Positions 42,388 through 50,766 of a stretch of DNA of 64,000 bases are shown piece after piece. The notes beneath the pieces are model-generated. The model had not been told where the DNA came from. It searched no databases and was given only the letters and a program-made list of their open reading frames with translations. The translations under genes were made by a program, and so were the position numbers. The stretch spans positions 744,001 through 808,000 of the forward strand of contig NZ_FNON01000004.1 in the NCBI RefSeq assembly GCF_900107045.1, given 5' to 3'. Source of the DNA: Amycolatopsis xylanica (lineage in GTDB: Bacteria; Actinomycetota; Actinomycetes; Mycobacteriales; Pseudonocardiaceae). Position 1 is the first letter of the stretch; each line of letters begins with the position of its first letter.

Positions 42388-42504
42388 CGTATTCTCCTCG
42401 AGCCGAGATGGTGTGATTGAACATTCCTGCTTGGATGTCCCCTGGTCACGTGCTGACCGGGCCGTCCGAGTCTAGGCCAGCGGGTTGTGAGCCCTTTTCA
42501 CGGG

Positions 42505-43104
42505 TCAGGCCCGCAGCATGCGGCCGATCACCCAGCGCATCTGCTCGGTGGCGTGCGGGATGGACATCGCGGGCTGCACGAGGTGGCTCAGCAGCAGCCG
42601 GACGAACGCCTCGACGGCCATGGCCCACTCGGCCTCGCCGAGTTCCACCTCGGGGTAGAGCCGGATGAGCACCGGCGCGACGGCGCTGACACTGCGGGCG
42701 AGCACCGGGTCGGACTGGGTGGTGAGTAGCGGGAGCAGCTCGTCACCACCGCCGTGGCCGCCGGCGAGCACCGATTTCAGCAACGGATTGTCGCGGGCCG
42801 CCTCCAGTGTGTATTGGAATGCGGCGGTGACGCCTTCGACGGCGTCGTCCGGATAGCCGGAAAGCGTTTGCGCGACGCCGACGGCGAATCCGTCGGTTTC
42901 CCGGAGCATGAGAGCTTCGGCGAGTTCCGATTTCGATCCCAGTTCTTTATAAACGGTCTGCCTGCTGACGCCGACGCGCGCGGCGACCTTGCCCATGGTG
43001 ACGCTGGCCCAGCCATCCGCGCAGGTCAGCTCGGCCGCGGCGGTGAGCAGTCGTTCACGCAGCATCGCCCGCACGGTTTTGGTGAATCGGGGACCTGGCT
43101 CCAC
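42505..43104 (-). CDS. TetR-family regulator of desaturase-reductase
   Basis: Product of 199 residues from GTG 43104. HTH: LLTAAAELTCADGWASVTM then KVAARVGVSRQTVYKELGSKSEL. The C-terminal domain begins near residue 70. Divergent from the desaturase fusion with two direct repeats in between, one only 5 bases before its own start; probably represses both genes, perhaps in response to acyl-CoA or fatty acid. Confidence 0.9.
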   Translation of the reverse strand: MEPGPRFTKTVRAMLRERLLTAAAELTCADGWASVTMGKVAARVGVSRQTVYKELGSKSELAEALMLRETDGFAVGVAQTLSGYPDDAVEGVTAAFQYTLEAARDNPLLKSVLAGGHGGGDELLPLLTTQSDPVLARSVSAVAPVLIRLYPEVELGEAEWAMAVEAFVRLLLSHLVQPAMSIPHATEQMRWVIGRMLRA

Positions 43105-43109
43105 AACTC

Positions 43110-43149
43110 GAAGTTTACATTGTGATCAAGTTTGTTGGTGAAGTTTACA
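43110..43149. promoter_or_regulatory. Two direct repeats GAAGTTTACA, 30 bp apart
   Basis: Copies at 43110-43119 and 43140-43149, same orientation, centre spacing 30 bp (about three helical turns), in the divergent region between tetR and the desaturase fusion. Candidate cooperative TetR binding sites. Confidence 0.55.
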
Positions 43150-43214
43150 ACCGGGGACCCATTGTCTACGGTGGCAAAACTTGCAGCGGGTTGTCGACCT
43201 CAGGAGTCCGCTCG

Positions 43215-44978
43215 ATGGCCTTGGTGAATGTTCCCCGGACGAATAGGGGAACTGGGGAATCACTGGCTCGCGGGGTGCCGAACCCCCGTATTCAGCTGCC
43301 CGCTGTCGCCAGCCCGACAGTGCTGCTCTTCCTGGGAGCGCTCCTGGTCTGGGCGGGCGCGACCTGGCTGGTGCTCGCCAACGCGGCGCCGCTGTGGGTG
43401 ACGATCCCCGCGCACACCGTGGTCTCGTTCACCATGTTCACCGTGCTGCACGAGTCGGCACACCACTCGGCAGGCCGGTTCACGGTGGTGAACGAGGTGC
43501 TGGGCAGGCTGTCCATGGTGTTCGTCGCCGTGTACGGGTCGTTCCCGATGCTGCGGTTCATCCACCTGGAGCACCACCGCAACACCAACGAGGATTCCCG
43601 CACCGACCCGGACGCCTGGACCTCACAGGGCAGCTGGTGGTCGCTCCCGTTCCGCTGGCTCACGATCGACGCCTGGTACGTCCGCTTCTACAACGCCCGC
43701 GTCACCTCCCGCCCGCCCGCCGAGCAGCTCGAGACGTTCGCGGTGCTGCTGACGGCGCTGGCGGGCTTCGGCGGGCTGATCGCGACCGGCTGGGGCTGGG
43801 AACTGCTGGTGATCTACCTGATCCCGCAGCGCATCGGGCTGGCGCTGCTCGCCTGGTGGTTCGACTGGCTCCCCCACCACGGCCTCGGCGCGACCCGCAG
43901 GCAGAACCGCTTCGGCCTGGCCCGCGTGCGCGTCGGCCTGGAATGGCTGATGACCCCGCTGATGCTGTACCAGAACTATCACCTGGTGCACCATCTCCAC
44001 CCCGCGCTCCCGTTCTACCGCTACCTGCGCGCGTGGAACACGAACCGCGAGGCCTACCTGGCGCACAACGTGCCGATCACGACGGCATGGGGCCGTGACC
44101 TGTCCGCCGAGGAGTACCGGCAATGGCGCCGGCTGACCGGTTCCCTGACCGACACCGCCGAGAAACCCGCCGAGCCAAGTTCGCAGGATTTCTTCCCGCT
44201 GACAGTGTCCGAAGTGCGCCAGTTGAGCGCCGACACGGTCGCGGTTTCCTTTGCCGTGCCTGATGAATTGCGGGAGACGTTCGCGGGTAAGCCTGGCCAG
44301 CACGTGACGATCCAAGCCGTGATCGAGGGACTGACCGTCCAGCGCACCTACGCGATCTGCCCCGGCGAAGGCCTCCGCGTGGCTATCAAGCACGTCGGCG
44401 GCGGGGTCTTCTCGACGTACGCCAACACCTCGCTGCGCGCGGGCGCCACCCTCGAGGTCCAGCCCCCGTCGGGCGGATTCGTGCTGGGCTCACCGGCACG
44501 CCGCGCGCCGCGTTACGTCGCGGTGGCCGCGGGCATCGGCATCGCGCCGGTGCTGCCGGTGATCGCCGACGCACTGTCCACTCAGGACAATTGCAGGGTG
44601 ACGCTGCTGTACGTCAACCGCTCGGGTTCGTCGACGCTGTTCGCCGACGAGCTCACCGCGCTGGCCCGCCGCTTCGAGGGCCGTCTCCATGTCGTGCACT
44701 ACCGGACCGACGAGCGCGACCCCGACCTGCACACCACGCGCCCCATGCGGCGGCTGGATCCGATCGGTGAGGCGCTGGCGATCTCGCATGAGCGCTACCA
44801 GCGCGGGCAGCTGGACGGAACGCGCTTCCGTGCCCTGCTGCAGGGCCGCCTGCACCCGGCCAAGGTGGACGACTGGTTCCTGTGCGCGCCGCCCCGGCTG
44901 GTGGAGATGATCAGGGGAACGTTGGCGGACAACGAAGTTCCGGCCGAAGCCGTGCACATCGAGTCGTTCCGCGCCTAG
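43215..44978 (+). CDS. Fusion of membrane fatty-acid desaturase/hydroxylase and FAD/NAD(P)H reductase
   Basis: Product of 587 residues from ATG 43215 (AGGAG 8 bases upstream). Residues 20-330 are a membrane di-iron desaturase: histidine boxes HESAHH (79-84), HLEHHRNTN (from 117) and HLVHHLHP (from 256). From about 350 comes a ferredoxin-reductase-like module: FAD motif RTYAIC (R377), the NAD(P)-loop AVAAGIGIAPVLPVI near 440, and WFLCAPPRLVEMI near 555. PaaE-like reductases continue with a [2Fe-2S] ferredoxin; this protein stops right before it (HIESFRA). Electrons would therefore have to go to the di-iron site directly or through a separate ferredoxin. Likely modifies acyl chains or a related lipid. 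Confidence 0.88.
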   Translation: MALVNVPRTNRGTGESLARGVPNPRIQLPAVASPTVLLFLGALLVWAGATWLVLANAAPLWVTIPAHTVVSFTMFTVLHESAHHSAGRFTVVNEVLGRLSMVFVAVYGSFPMLRFIHLEHHRNTNEDSRTDPDAWTSQGSWWSLPFRWLTIDAWYVRFYNARVTSRPPAEQLETFAVLLTALAGFGGLIATGWGWELLVIYLIPQRIGLALLAWWFDWLPHHGLGATRRQNRFGLARVRVGLEWLMTPLMLYQNYHLVHHLHPALPFYRYLRAWNTNREAYLAHNVPITTAWGRDLSAEEYRQWRRLTGSLTDTAEKPAEPSSQDFFPLTVSEVRQLSADTVAVSFAVPDELRETFAGKPGQHVTIQAVIEGLTVQRTYAICPGEGLRVAIKHVGGGVFSTYANTSLRAGATLEVQPPSGGFVLGSPARRAPRYVAVAAGIGIAPVLPVIADALSTQDNCRVTLLYVNRSGSSTLFADELTALARRFEGRLHVVHYRTDERDPDLHTTRPMRRLDPIGEALAISHERYQRGQLDGTRFRALLQGRLHPAKVDDWFLCAPPRLVEMIRGTLADNEVPAEAVHIESFRA

Positions 44979-44983
44979 GGCTC

Positions 44984-45005
44984 GGGATAAAGCGGGCTTT
45001 ATCCC
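44984..45005. repeat. ATAAAGCGGGCTTTAT palindrome, single copy
   Basis: GGG + ATAAAGCGGGCTTTAT + CCC, 22 bp nearly self-complementary, 5 bases after the desaturase-fusion stop. The same core occurs twice, inverted, in the hairpin at 63377-63429. Confidence 0.85.
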
Positions 45006-45025
45006 GGACGCGCCTGAGATGGCTT

Positions 45026-45076
45026 GCGCGAATGGTAACTCTGCTGCATCTAACGGAGCGAAGTTACCACTCGCGC
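45026..45076. repeat. AACGGAGC-loop hairpin, copy 2
   Basis: Stem GCGCGAATGGTAACT / AGTTACCACTCGCGC (one mismatch in 15) with a 21-base loop containing CTGCATCTAACGGAGCGA. The loop matches copy 1 (2886-2932) closely; the stem differs by compensating changes (GGAAG versus GGTAACT). Confidence 0.85.
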
Positions 45077-45153
45077 GGGCTTTTCGTACCTTGAACGAGG
45101 GGTTTCCCTGCCGCGTTGGGTGCGGCAGAGGTTTGCTCGGCCAGGGGCGAGTG

Positions 45154-45200
45154 GACTGAGGGGGAAATGCGTCGTTCAACGCCTCAAATCCCCCTCAGTC
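45154..45200. repeat. GACTGAGGGGGA hairpin
   Basis: Perfect 12-bp arms GACTGAGGGGGA / TCCCCCTCAGTC with a 23-base loop. The right arm is also the start of the segment shared with copy D (30642). Confidence 0.85.
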
Positions 45201-45224
45201 AAGCTGCTTGTCTTGTGCGCTGAC

Positions 45225-45274
45225 GGGTCGTGAGTGTTGCGGCCGGTTAGAACCGGCCGCAACACTCACGACCC
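45225..45274. repeat. Family-1 palindrome, copy E
   Basis: Perfect palindrome, about 24-base arms: GGGTCGTGAGTGTTGCGGC then CGGTT, AG, and the complement. Ends 27 bases before the transglutaminase-like gene. Together with the preceding 36 bases it repeats copy D's 83-bp unit. Confidence 0.95.
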
Positions 45275-45301
45275 AGGTTCCAAAACGCTAGGGTCGGCCG
45301 T

Positions 45302-46120
45302 ATGGCAGCGGTCATCGACTACGTGTCCCCCGGCCCCTTCACCGACCTCGCGGGCGTCGACGCGGCGGCGCTCGAGCCGGTCCCGGCCGATCCGCTGGGC
45401 ATCTGCCTGCCAGTGCACGGCCTGGTCATCCAGCCGACGGACGCGCAGCCGCTCGGGCTGGACGCCGAGCGGTTCGACGAGAACCAGATCCGGCCTGCCG
45501 GGGAGCTGCTCCGCCGGTTGCTCGCGCTGGATCCGGCGCCGGTGACCACCGCGCGCGAGCCGGGGAAGCGCGTTGTCGGGACGTGCCGTCACTTCTCCTT
45601 GCTGAGTTGCGCGTTCCTCCGCCACCGCGGGATCGCCGCGCGGGTCCGGTGTGGCTTCGGTACTTACTTCGAGCAGGGGCGAGGGCTCGACCACTGGATC
45701 ACCGAGTATCACGACGGCACACGCTGGGTCCGCGTCGACACCGAGCACCTCGGGAACGACCTGCCCGCCACGCTGTCCGACTTGCGGCCCGGCGAGTTCC
45801 TCACCGGCGGCGAGGCGTGGGCCGCGTACCGGCGTGGCGAGATCGATGCCGCCAAATTCGGTGTGCCCGGCACCGAGAACTGGGGGCCGGCCGAGATCCA
45901 GGGCAACGCCGTGCGCGATCTCGCCGCGCTGAACAACGTCGAGATGCTGCCGTGGGACGAGTGGGGCCGGATGACCGAGGCCTATGACGGCAAGACCGGC
46001 GCGGACTACGACGTCTTGCTCGACGAAGTCGCCAGGGTGTGCGCCGAGGACGAGCCCGCGGCCGTCAGCGCGCTCTACAAGCATCAGGACCTGCGCGTGC
46101 CGGAGAAGCTGATCAGCTGA
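45302..46120 (+). CDS. Transglutaminase-like (papain-fold) protein
   Basis: Product of 272 residues. The catalytic triad of the transglutaminase core is visible: C95 in VVGTCRHFSLL, H131 in LDHWITEYHD and D146 in WVRVDTEH. No signal peptide or membrane segment, so cytoplasmic. Family proteins act as proteases or cross-linkers; the substrate is unknown. Starts shortly after palindrome E, so probably has its own promoter. Confidence 0.8.
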   Translation: MAAVIDYVSPGPFTDLAGVDAAALEPVPADPLGICLPVHGLVIQPTDAQPLGLDAERFDENQIRPAGELLRRLLALDPAPVTTAREPGKRVVGTCRHFSLLSCAFLRHRGIAARVRCGFGTYFEQGRGLDHWITEYHDGTRWVRVDTEHLGNDLPATLSDLRPGEFLTGGEAWAAYRRGEIDAAKFGVPGTENWGPAEIQGNAVRDLAALNNVEMLPWDEWGRMTEAYDGKTGADYDVLLDEVARVCAEDEPAAVSALYKHQDLRVPEKLIS

Positions 46121-46184
46121 GGCGCACAGCGGTCTCACAGGTCGCGCACAACGGGCCCATACCCGCCGGTCGCAGCATGGACGC

Positions 46185-47621
46185 ATGAAGAGCAGGCCGT
46201 TGCGCGCGAAACTCATCGCGTCGACCGTGGGCCTGCTCGCGCTCGTCTGCCTGGTCATCGGTGTGGTCAGCGAACTCGCGCTGCGCGGGTTCCTGCTCGA
46301 CCAGATCGACCATCAGCTCGACGCCGCCGCGCATCGGGCCATGCACGGACCCGCGCCGCTCGACGCGCCCGGACAGGCGGCCGGGACGCTGAATCTCACG
46401 GTCCACGGCGGATACGTGGGGACCGCCGGGCTGATTTCACCTACCGGGCAACAGGAACTGCTCGACACGACGCAGCAGGCCGCGCTGCTCGGGCTCCCGC
46501 TCGACGGCCGTCCCTACACCCGGACGCTCGACGAGCTCGGCGACTACCGGCTGATCGCGCTGCCGACCATGGACGGGGTCACGATCACCGGGCTGCCGTT
46601 GGCGCCGGTACAGGACACGCTGTGGACCGTCGGGCTGATCCTGTTCGGTGTCGCCTTGGCGGGCGTCGTCGCCGCCGGGTTCGCGGGCGCCTACGCGATC
46701 CGGCGGACGCTGCGGCCGCTCGACCGGGTCGCGGCGACCGCGAGCCGGGTCGCCGAGCTGCCGCTGGACCGCGGCGATGTCGTGCTGTCCATCCGGGTGC
46801 CCGAGATCGACACCGATCCGCGCACCGAGGTCGGCCAGGTCGGCTCGGCGCTGAACCTCATGCTCGGGCACATCGGCCACGCGCTCGCCGCGCGGCAGGC
46901 CAGTGAGCAGCGGGTGCGGCAGTTCGTCGCGGACGCCAGCCATGAGCTGCGCACGCCGCTCGCCGCGATCCGCGGGTACGCCGAGCTGACCCGCCGCGGC
47001 ACCGACCAGGTGCCGCCCCAGGTCGCGCACGCCATGTCCCGCATCGAGTCCGAGGCCGCGCGGATGACCACGCTCGTCGAGGATCTGCTCCTGCTCGCCA
47101 GGATCGACGCGGGCAAGCCGCTCGAAGTCGGTGAGGTGGACCTTTCGCGCCTGGTGGCCGACGCGGTCAGCGACGCGCATGTCGCCGGGCCGGAGCACAT
47201 CTGGCGGCTGCGGCTGGCCGACGAGCCGGTGATCGTCTACGGCGATCCGCTGCGGCTGCACCAGATCCTGGCGAACCTGCTGTCCAACGGCCGCGTGCAC
47301 ACCCCGCCCGGCACGACCGTCACCACGTCGCTGACCCGCTCCGCCGACGGCAGCGCCGTGCTCACGGTCACCGATGACGGCCCCGGTATCGACCGCGAGC
47401 TGCTGCCGACGGTGTTCGAGCGGTTCGCGCGCGGCGACCAGTCACGGTCACGCGTGGCGGGCAGCACGGGGCTGGGCATGGCGATCGTCGCGGCCGTGGT
47501 GATCGCGCATCGCGGCACGGTCGGGGTGACGAGCAGGCCGGGCCGCACGGAATTCGAAGTCCGGCTGCCCACACAGGTTTCCCACAGCGTCGCCACAAGC
47601 CTGCCCCAGGCGCGTTCGTGA
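46185..47621 (+). CDS. Sensor histidine kinase without adjacent response regulator
   Basis: Product of 478 residues. Membrane helix 1 at about 10-32, extracytoplasmic sensor of about 110 residues, helix 2 at about 146-172 (LILFGVALAGVVAAGFAGAYA), HAMP, then HisKA with H253 in DASHELRTPLAAIRGYAEL. The HATPase follows (NLLSNGRVHTPPG, TDDGPGIDRE, GSTGLGMAIVAAVV). Next comes the glycosyltransferase operon, 10 bases on; the usual response-regulator gene is absent on both sides. Likely senses envelope stress or cell-wall precursors (inference from neighbours). Confidence 0.92.
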   Translation: MKSRPLRAKLIASTVGLLALVCLVIGVVSELALRGFLLDQIDHQLDAAAHRAMHGPAPLDAPGQAAGTLNLTVHGGYVGTAGLISPTGQQELLDTTQQAALLGLPLDGRPYTRTLDELGDYRLIALPTMDGVTITGLPLAPVQDTLWTVGLILFGVALAGVVAAGFAGAYAIRRTLRPLDRVAATASRVAELPLDRGDVVLSIRVPEIDTDPRTEVGQVGSALNLMLGHIGHALAARQASEQRVRQFVADASHELRTPLAAIRGYAELTRRGTDQVPPQVAHAMSRIESEAARMTTLVEDLLLLARIDAGKPLEVGEVDLSRLVADAVSDAHVAGPEHIWRLRLADEPVIVYGDPLRLHQILANLLSNGRVHTPPGTTVTTSLTRSADGSAVLTVTDDGPGIDRELLPTVFERFARGDQSRSRVAGSTGLGMAIVAAVVIAHRGTVGVTSRPGRTEFEVRLPTQVSHSVATSLPQARS

Positions 47622-47631
47622 CGCTGAGCGC

Positions 47632-49455
47632 ATGACCGCTCTCGCCGAACCCGAAACCGACATCGCGAGCAAGCCACCCACTCCTCCGCGCACCTGGCAC
47701 CGCCCCGCGTTCTTCTCGCTCCTCGGCTTGACGGCCATCCTCTATCTCTGGGACCTCAGCGCGTCCGGCTGGGCGAACGCGTTCTACTCGGCCGCCTCGC
47801 AGGCGGGCGCCGAGAGCTGGAAGGCCTGGTTCTTCGGCTCCAGTGACGCGGCGAACGCGATCACCGTCGACAAGACGCCTGCCGCGTTGTGGGTGACCGG
47901 GCTTTCGGCCCGGCTTTTCGGCGTCAACGCCTGGAGCATGCTCGTGCCGCAGGCGCTCATGGGCGTCGGCTCGGTCGCGCTGCTTCACGCGGCGGTGAAA
48001 CGGGTTTCGGGGCCGACGGCGGCGTTGCTCGCGGGCATCGTGCTCGCGCTGACACCGGCCGCGGCGCTGATGTTCCGCTTCAACAACCCCGACGCGCTGC
48101 TGGTGCTGCTGCTCGTCGCGAGCGCCTACTGCGTCACGCGCGCGCTGGAGAAGGCAAGCCCGCGCTGGCTCGCACTCGCCGGGGTCGCGGTCGGTTTCGG
48201 GTTCCTGGCGAAGATGTTGCAGGCGTTCCTGGTGCTCCCCGCGTTCGGTCTCGCTTACCTGATCGCCGCACCGGCAACGCTGGGCAAGCGGCTGCTGCAC
48301 CTGACCGGCGCGCTGGCCGCGATGATCGTCTCGGCGGGCTGGTATCTCTTGGTCGTCGCGCTGTGGCCGGTGAACGACCGGCCGTACATCGGCGGCTCGC
48401 AGGACAACAGCCTCACCGAACTCGTGCTGGGGTACAACGGTTTGGGCCGGATCACCGGCGACGAGACCGGCAGTGTCGGCCCGAGCAGCTGGGGCTTCAC
48501 CGGCTGGAGCAGGCTCTTCGGCGACGAGATGGCAGGCGGCATCGCCTGGCTGCTGCCCGCAGCGCTGATCGCGCTCGGCGCCGGGCTGTGGTTCACCCGG
48601 CGAGCGCGCCGGACCGATCCCGGCCGCGCTTCGCTCGTGCTCTGGGGCGGCTGGCTGCTCGTCACCGCCGCGACGTTCAGCTACATGAGCGGCATCATCC
48701 ACCCGTACTACACGATCGCGCTGGCGCCGGCGATCGCCGCGCTCGTCGGCATCGGCGCGACCCAGCTGTGGCGCCGCCGTGACGACATGCTGTCGTCCGC
48801 GTTGCTCGCGAGCGGGGTCGCGCTGACGGCGTTGACGGCCTATCTCTTGATCGCAAGGCAGTCAGGCTGGCTGCCGTGGCTGGGCCCGGTCGTGCTGTTC
48901 GGTGGGCTCGCCGCGGCCGTGCTCATTCTCTTCACCGGCCAGCTTCCCCTTGCCGCGCAACGAGGTGTGGCCGTGCTCGCCCTGGCGGTCACGCTGCCCG
49001 GGACCGGTGCGTTCACCGTCGCGACGGCCGCGTCGCCACACACCGGCGCGATCCCGTCGGCGGGTCCGGCCAACGACCGTGGCATGCGAGGCGGGCCCGG
49101 CGGCCTGCTCGGCACGTCACTACCCGGCGAGAATCTCACCGCATTGCTCAAAAAGGACAGTGCGCGTTACACCTGGGCGGCCGCGACCGTCGGCTCCAAC
49201 AACGCGGCCGGGTTCCAGCTCGGCTCCGGCCTGCCGGTGATGGCGATCGGCGGGTTCAACGGGACCGATGCCTATCCCACGCTCGCGCAGTTCCAGCAGT
49301 ACGTCCGAAGTGGACAGATCCATTACTTCCTCGGCGAGGGCATGAACATGCGTGCGAACAGCGGAAGTGATGTGGCACAACAGATCGCCGACTGGGTGGC
49401 CGCGAACTTCAGCGCGACCACCGTCGACGACGTGACCGTCTACGACCTGTCATGA
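47632..49455 (+). CDS. GT39-type membrane mannosyltransferase (YkcB-like), paralogue 1
   Basis: Product of 607 residues with about 11-12 membrane segments. ArnT/PMT-type glycosyltransferase: early acidic loop KAWFFGSSDAANAITVDK, TPAALW, then FRFNNPDALLVLLLVASAYC. The C-terminal extracytoplasmic part contains GSNNAAGFQLGSGLPVMAI and WVAANFSATTVDDVTVYD. Uses polyprenyl-phosphate sugar, probably supplied by the GT2/GtrA protein that overlaps its end (ATGA at 49452-49455). Transfers sugars to proteins or wall polymers outside the membrane. Confidence 0.88.
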   Translation: MTALAEPETDIASKPPTPPRTWHRPAFFSLLGLTAILYLWDLSASGWANAFYSAASQAGAESWKAWFFGSSDAANAITVDKTPAALWVTGLSARLFGVNAWSMLVPQALMGVGSVALLHAAVKRVSGPTAALLAGIVLALTPAAALMFRFNNPDALLVLLLVASAYCVTRALEKASPRWLALAGVAVGFGFLAKMLQAFLVLPAFGLAYLIAAPATLGKRLLHLTGALAAMIVSAGWYLLVVALWPVNDRPYIGGSQDNSLTELVLGYNGLGRITGDETGSVGPSSWGFTGWSRLFGDEMAGGIAWLLPAALIALGAGLWFTRRARRTDPGRASLVLWGGWLLVTAATFSYMSGIIHPYYTIALAPAIAALVGIGATQLWRRRDDMLSSALLASGVALTALTAYLLIARQSGWLPWLGPVVLFGGLAAAVLILFTGQLPLAAQRGVAVLALAVTLPGTGAFTVATAASPHTGAIPSAGPANDRGMRGGPGGLLGTSLPGENLTALLKKDSARYTWAAATVGSNNAAGFQLGSGLPVMAIGGFNGTDAYPTLAQFQQYVRSGQIHYFLGEGMNMRANSGSDVAQQIADWVAANFSATTVDDVTVYDLS

Positions 49456-50765
49456 AGCACAGCGAGCGCACAGGTCAGGCACACGGTGACCAAAGCGGGG
49501 CCGCCGAAGCTGAAGCCATGACAGCCCTCCCGCAGACCAGCCGCCGTCCCGACCCGGTGCACACGGTGGGCACCGTGCTCGACGTCGTGATCCCCGTGCA
49601 CAACGAGGAGACCGACCTGGAGCCGTGCATCCGCCGCCTGCACGCCCACCTCGACGGCCACTTCCCCTACCCGTTCCGGATCACGATCGCCGACAACGCG
49701 AGCACCGACGCGACACTGCCCGTCGCCGAACGCCTCGCCCGCGAGTTCGACGAGGTGGAAGTCCGGCATCTGGACGAGAAAGGCCGCGGCCGCGCGCTGC
49801 GCACCGTCTGGTCCACTTCGGACGCCGCGGTGCTCGCGTACATGGATGTCGACCTGTCGACGGATCTCGCGGCGTTCGGCCCGCTCGTCGCCCCGCTCAT
49901 CTCCGGGCACTCGGACCTCGCCATCGGCAGCAGGCTCGCACGGGGTGCGCGAGTGGTGCGCGGGCCGAAGCGCGAGTTCATTTCCCGCTGCTACAACCTG
50001 ATCCTGCGTGGCACGCTCGCCGCCCGGTTCAGCGACGCGCAGTGCGGGTTCAAGGCGATCCGCGCCGACGTCGCCGAGCGGCTGCTCCCCCATGTCCAGG
50101 ACACCGGCTGGTTCTTCGACACCGAACTGCTCGTGCTGGCGCAGCGGTCCGGGCTGCGGATCCACGAGGTCCCGGTCGACTGGGTGGACGATCCCGAGTC
50201 CTCTGTGGACATCGTCGCGACCGCCAAGGCCGACCTCAAAGGCATCGCCAGGCTCACCAAGGCGACCATGACCGGCCAGGTGCCGATCAGCAGGCTGCGC
50301 GAACAGCTCGGAAGGGACCCGATCGACGTGCGCACCCCCGGTGTCTCCCCGAGCCTGGCCAACCAGCTGGTCCGGTTCGCGGCCGTCGGCGTGCTCAGCA
50401 CGCTGGCCTACCTCGCGCTTTTCCTGCTGCTGCGCACTTTCACCGGCGCGCAGGCCTCGAACCTGGTGGCGCTGCTGGTCACCGCGGTCGGCAACACCGC
50501 GCTCAACCGGCGGCTCACCTTCGGCATCCGCGGCAAGCGGGGCGCGGGCAGGCACCAGTTCGAAGGCCTGATCGTGTTCGGCCTCGGGCTCGGCCTGACC
50601 AGCGGCTCGCTCGCCTTGCTCCACGCGCTCGCCCAGCCGGGGCTGGCGCTCGAACTCTCCGCGCTGGTGGCGGCGAACCTCGCCGCGACCGTGCTGCGGT
50701 TCCTGCTGCTGCGCGGCTGGGTGTTCAACCCCCGCCGCCAAACCGTTCCCGCCGAGGAGAACTGA
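49452..50765 (+). CDS. GT2 polyprenyl-phosphate glycosyltransferase fused to GtrA (YkcC-like)
   Basis: Product of 437 residues. N-terminal GT-A domain: VLDVVIPVHNEETDLEPCI, ADNASTDAT, the DxD-type AYMDVDLSTDL, and CGFKAIRADVAERLLP. From about 300 the GtrA membrane domain (four helices; NQLVRFAAVGVLSTLAYLAL). Makes a polyprenyl-phosphate monosaccharide and may flip it, feeding both flanking GT39 enzymes. The start at 49452 is coupled to the previous stop; ATG 49518 is an alternative. Confidence 0.9.
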   Translation: MKHSERTGQAHGDQSGAAEAEAMTALPQTSRRPDPVHTVGTVLDVVIPVHNEETDLEPCIRRLHAHLDGHFPYPFRITIADNASTDATLPVAERLAREFDEVEVRHLDEKGRGRALRTVWSTSDAAVLAYMDVDLSTDLAAFGPLVAPLISGHSDLAIGSRLARGARVVRGPKREFISRCYNLILRGTLAARFSDAQCGFKAIRADVAERLLPHVQDTGWFFDTELLVLAQRSGLRIHEVPVDWVDDPESSVDIVATAKADLKGIARLTKATMTGQVPISRLREQLGRDPIDVRTPGVSPSLANQLVRFAAVGVLSTLAYLALFLLLRTFTGAQASNLVALLVTAVGNTALNRRLTFGIRGKRGAGRHQFEGLIVFGLGLGLTSGSLALLHALAQPGLALELSALVAANLAATVLRFLLLRGWVFNPRRQTVPAEEN

Positions 50766-50766
50766 G

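Larger units (their letters stand above)
44979..45301. other. 323-bp gene-free region made of palindromes
   Basis: No gene is visible. In order it holds the ATAAAGC palindrome (44984-45005), an AACGGAGC-loop hairpin (45026-45076), a GACTGAGGGGGA hairpin (45154-45200) and family-1 copy E (45225-45274). Read as RNA, all could terminate the fusion transcript. Confidence 0.85.

Noticed and set aside
44882..45094. 70-codon frame over the end of the desaturase fusion
   Set aside because: Overlaps a real gene and then palindromes; no start signal.
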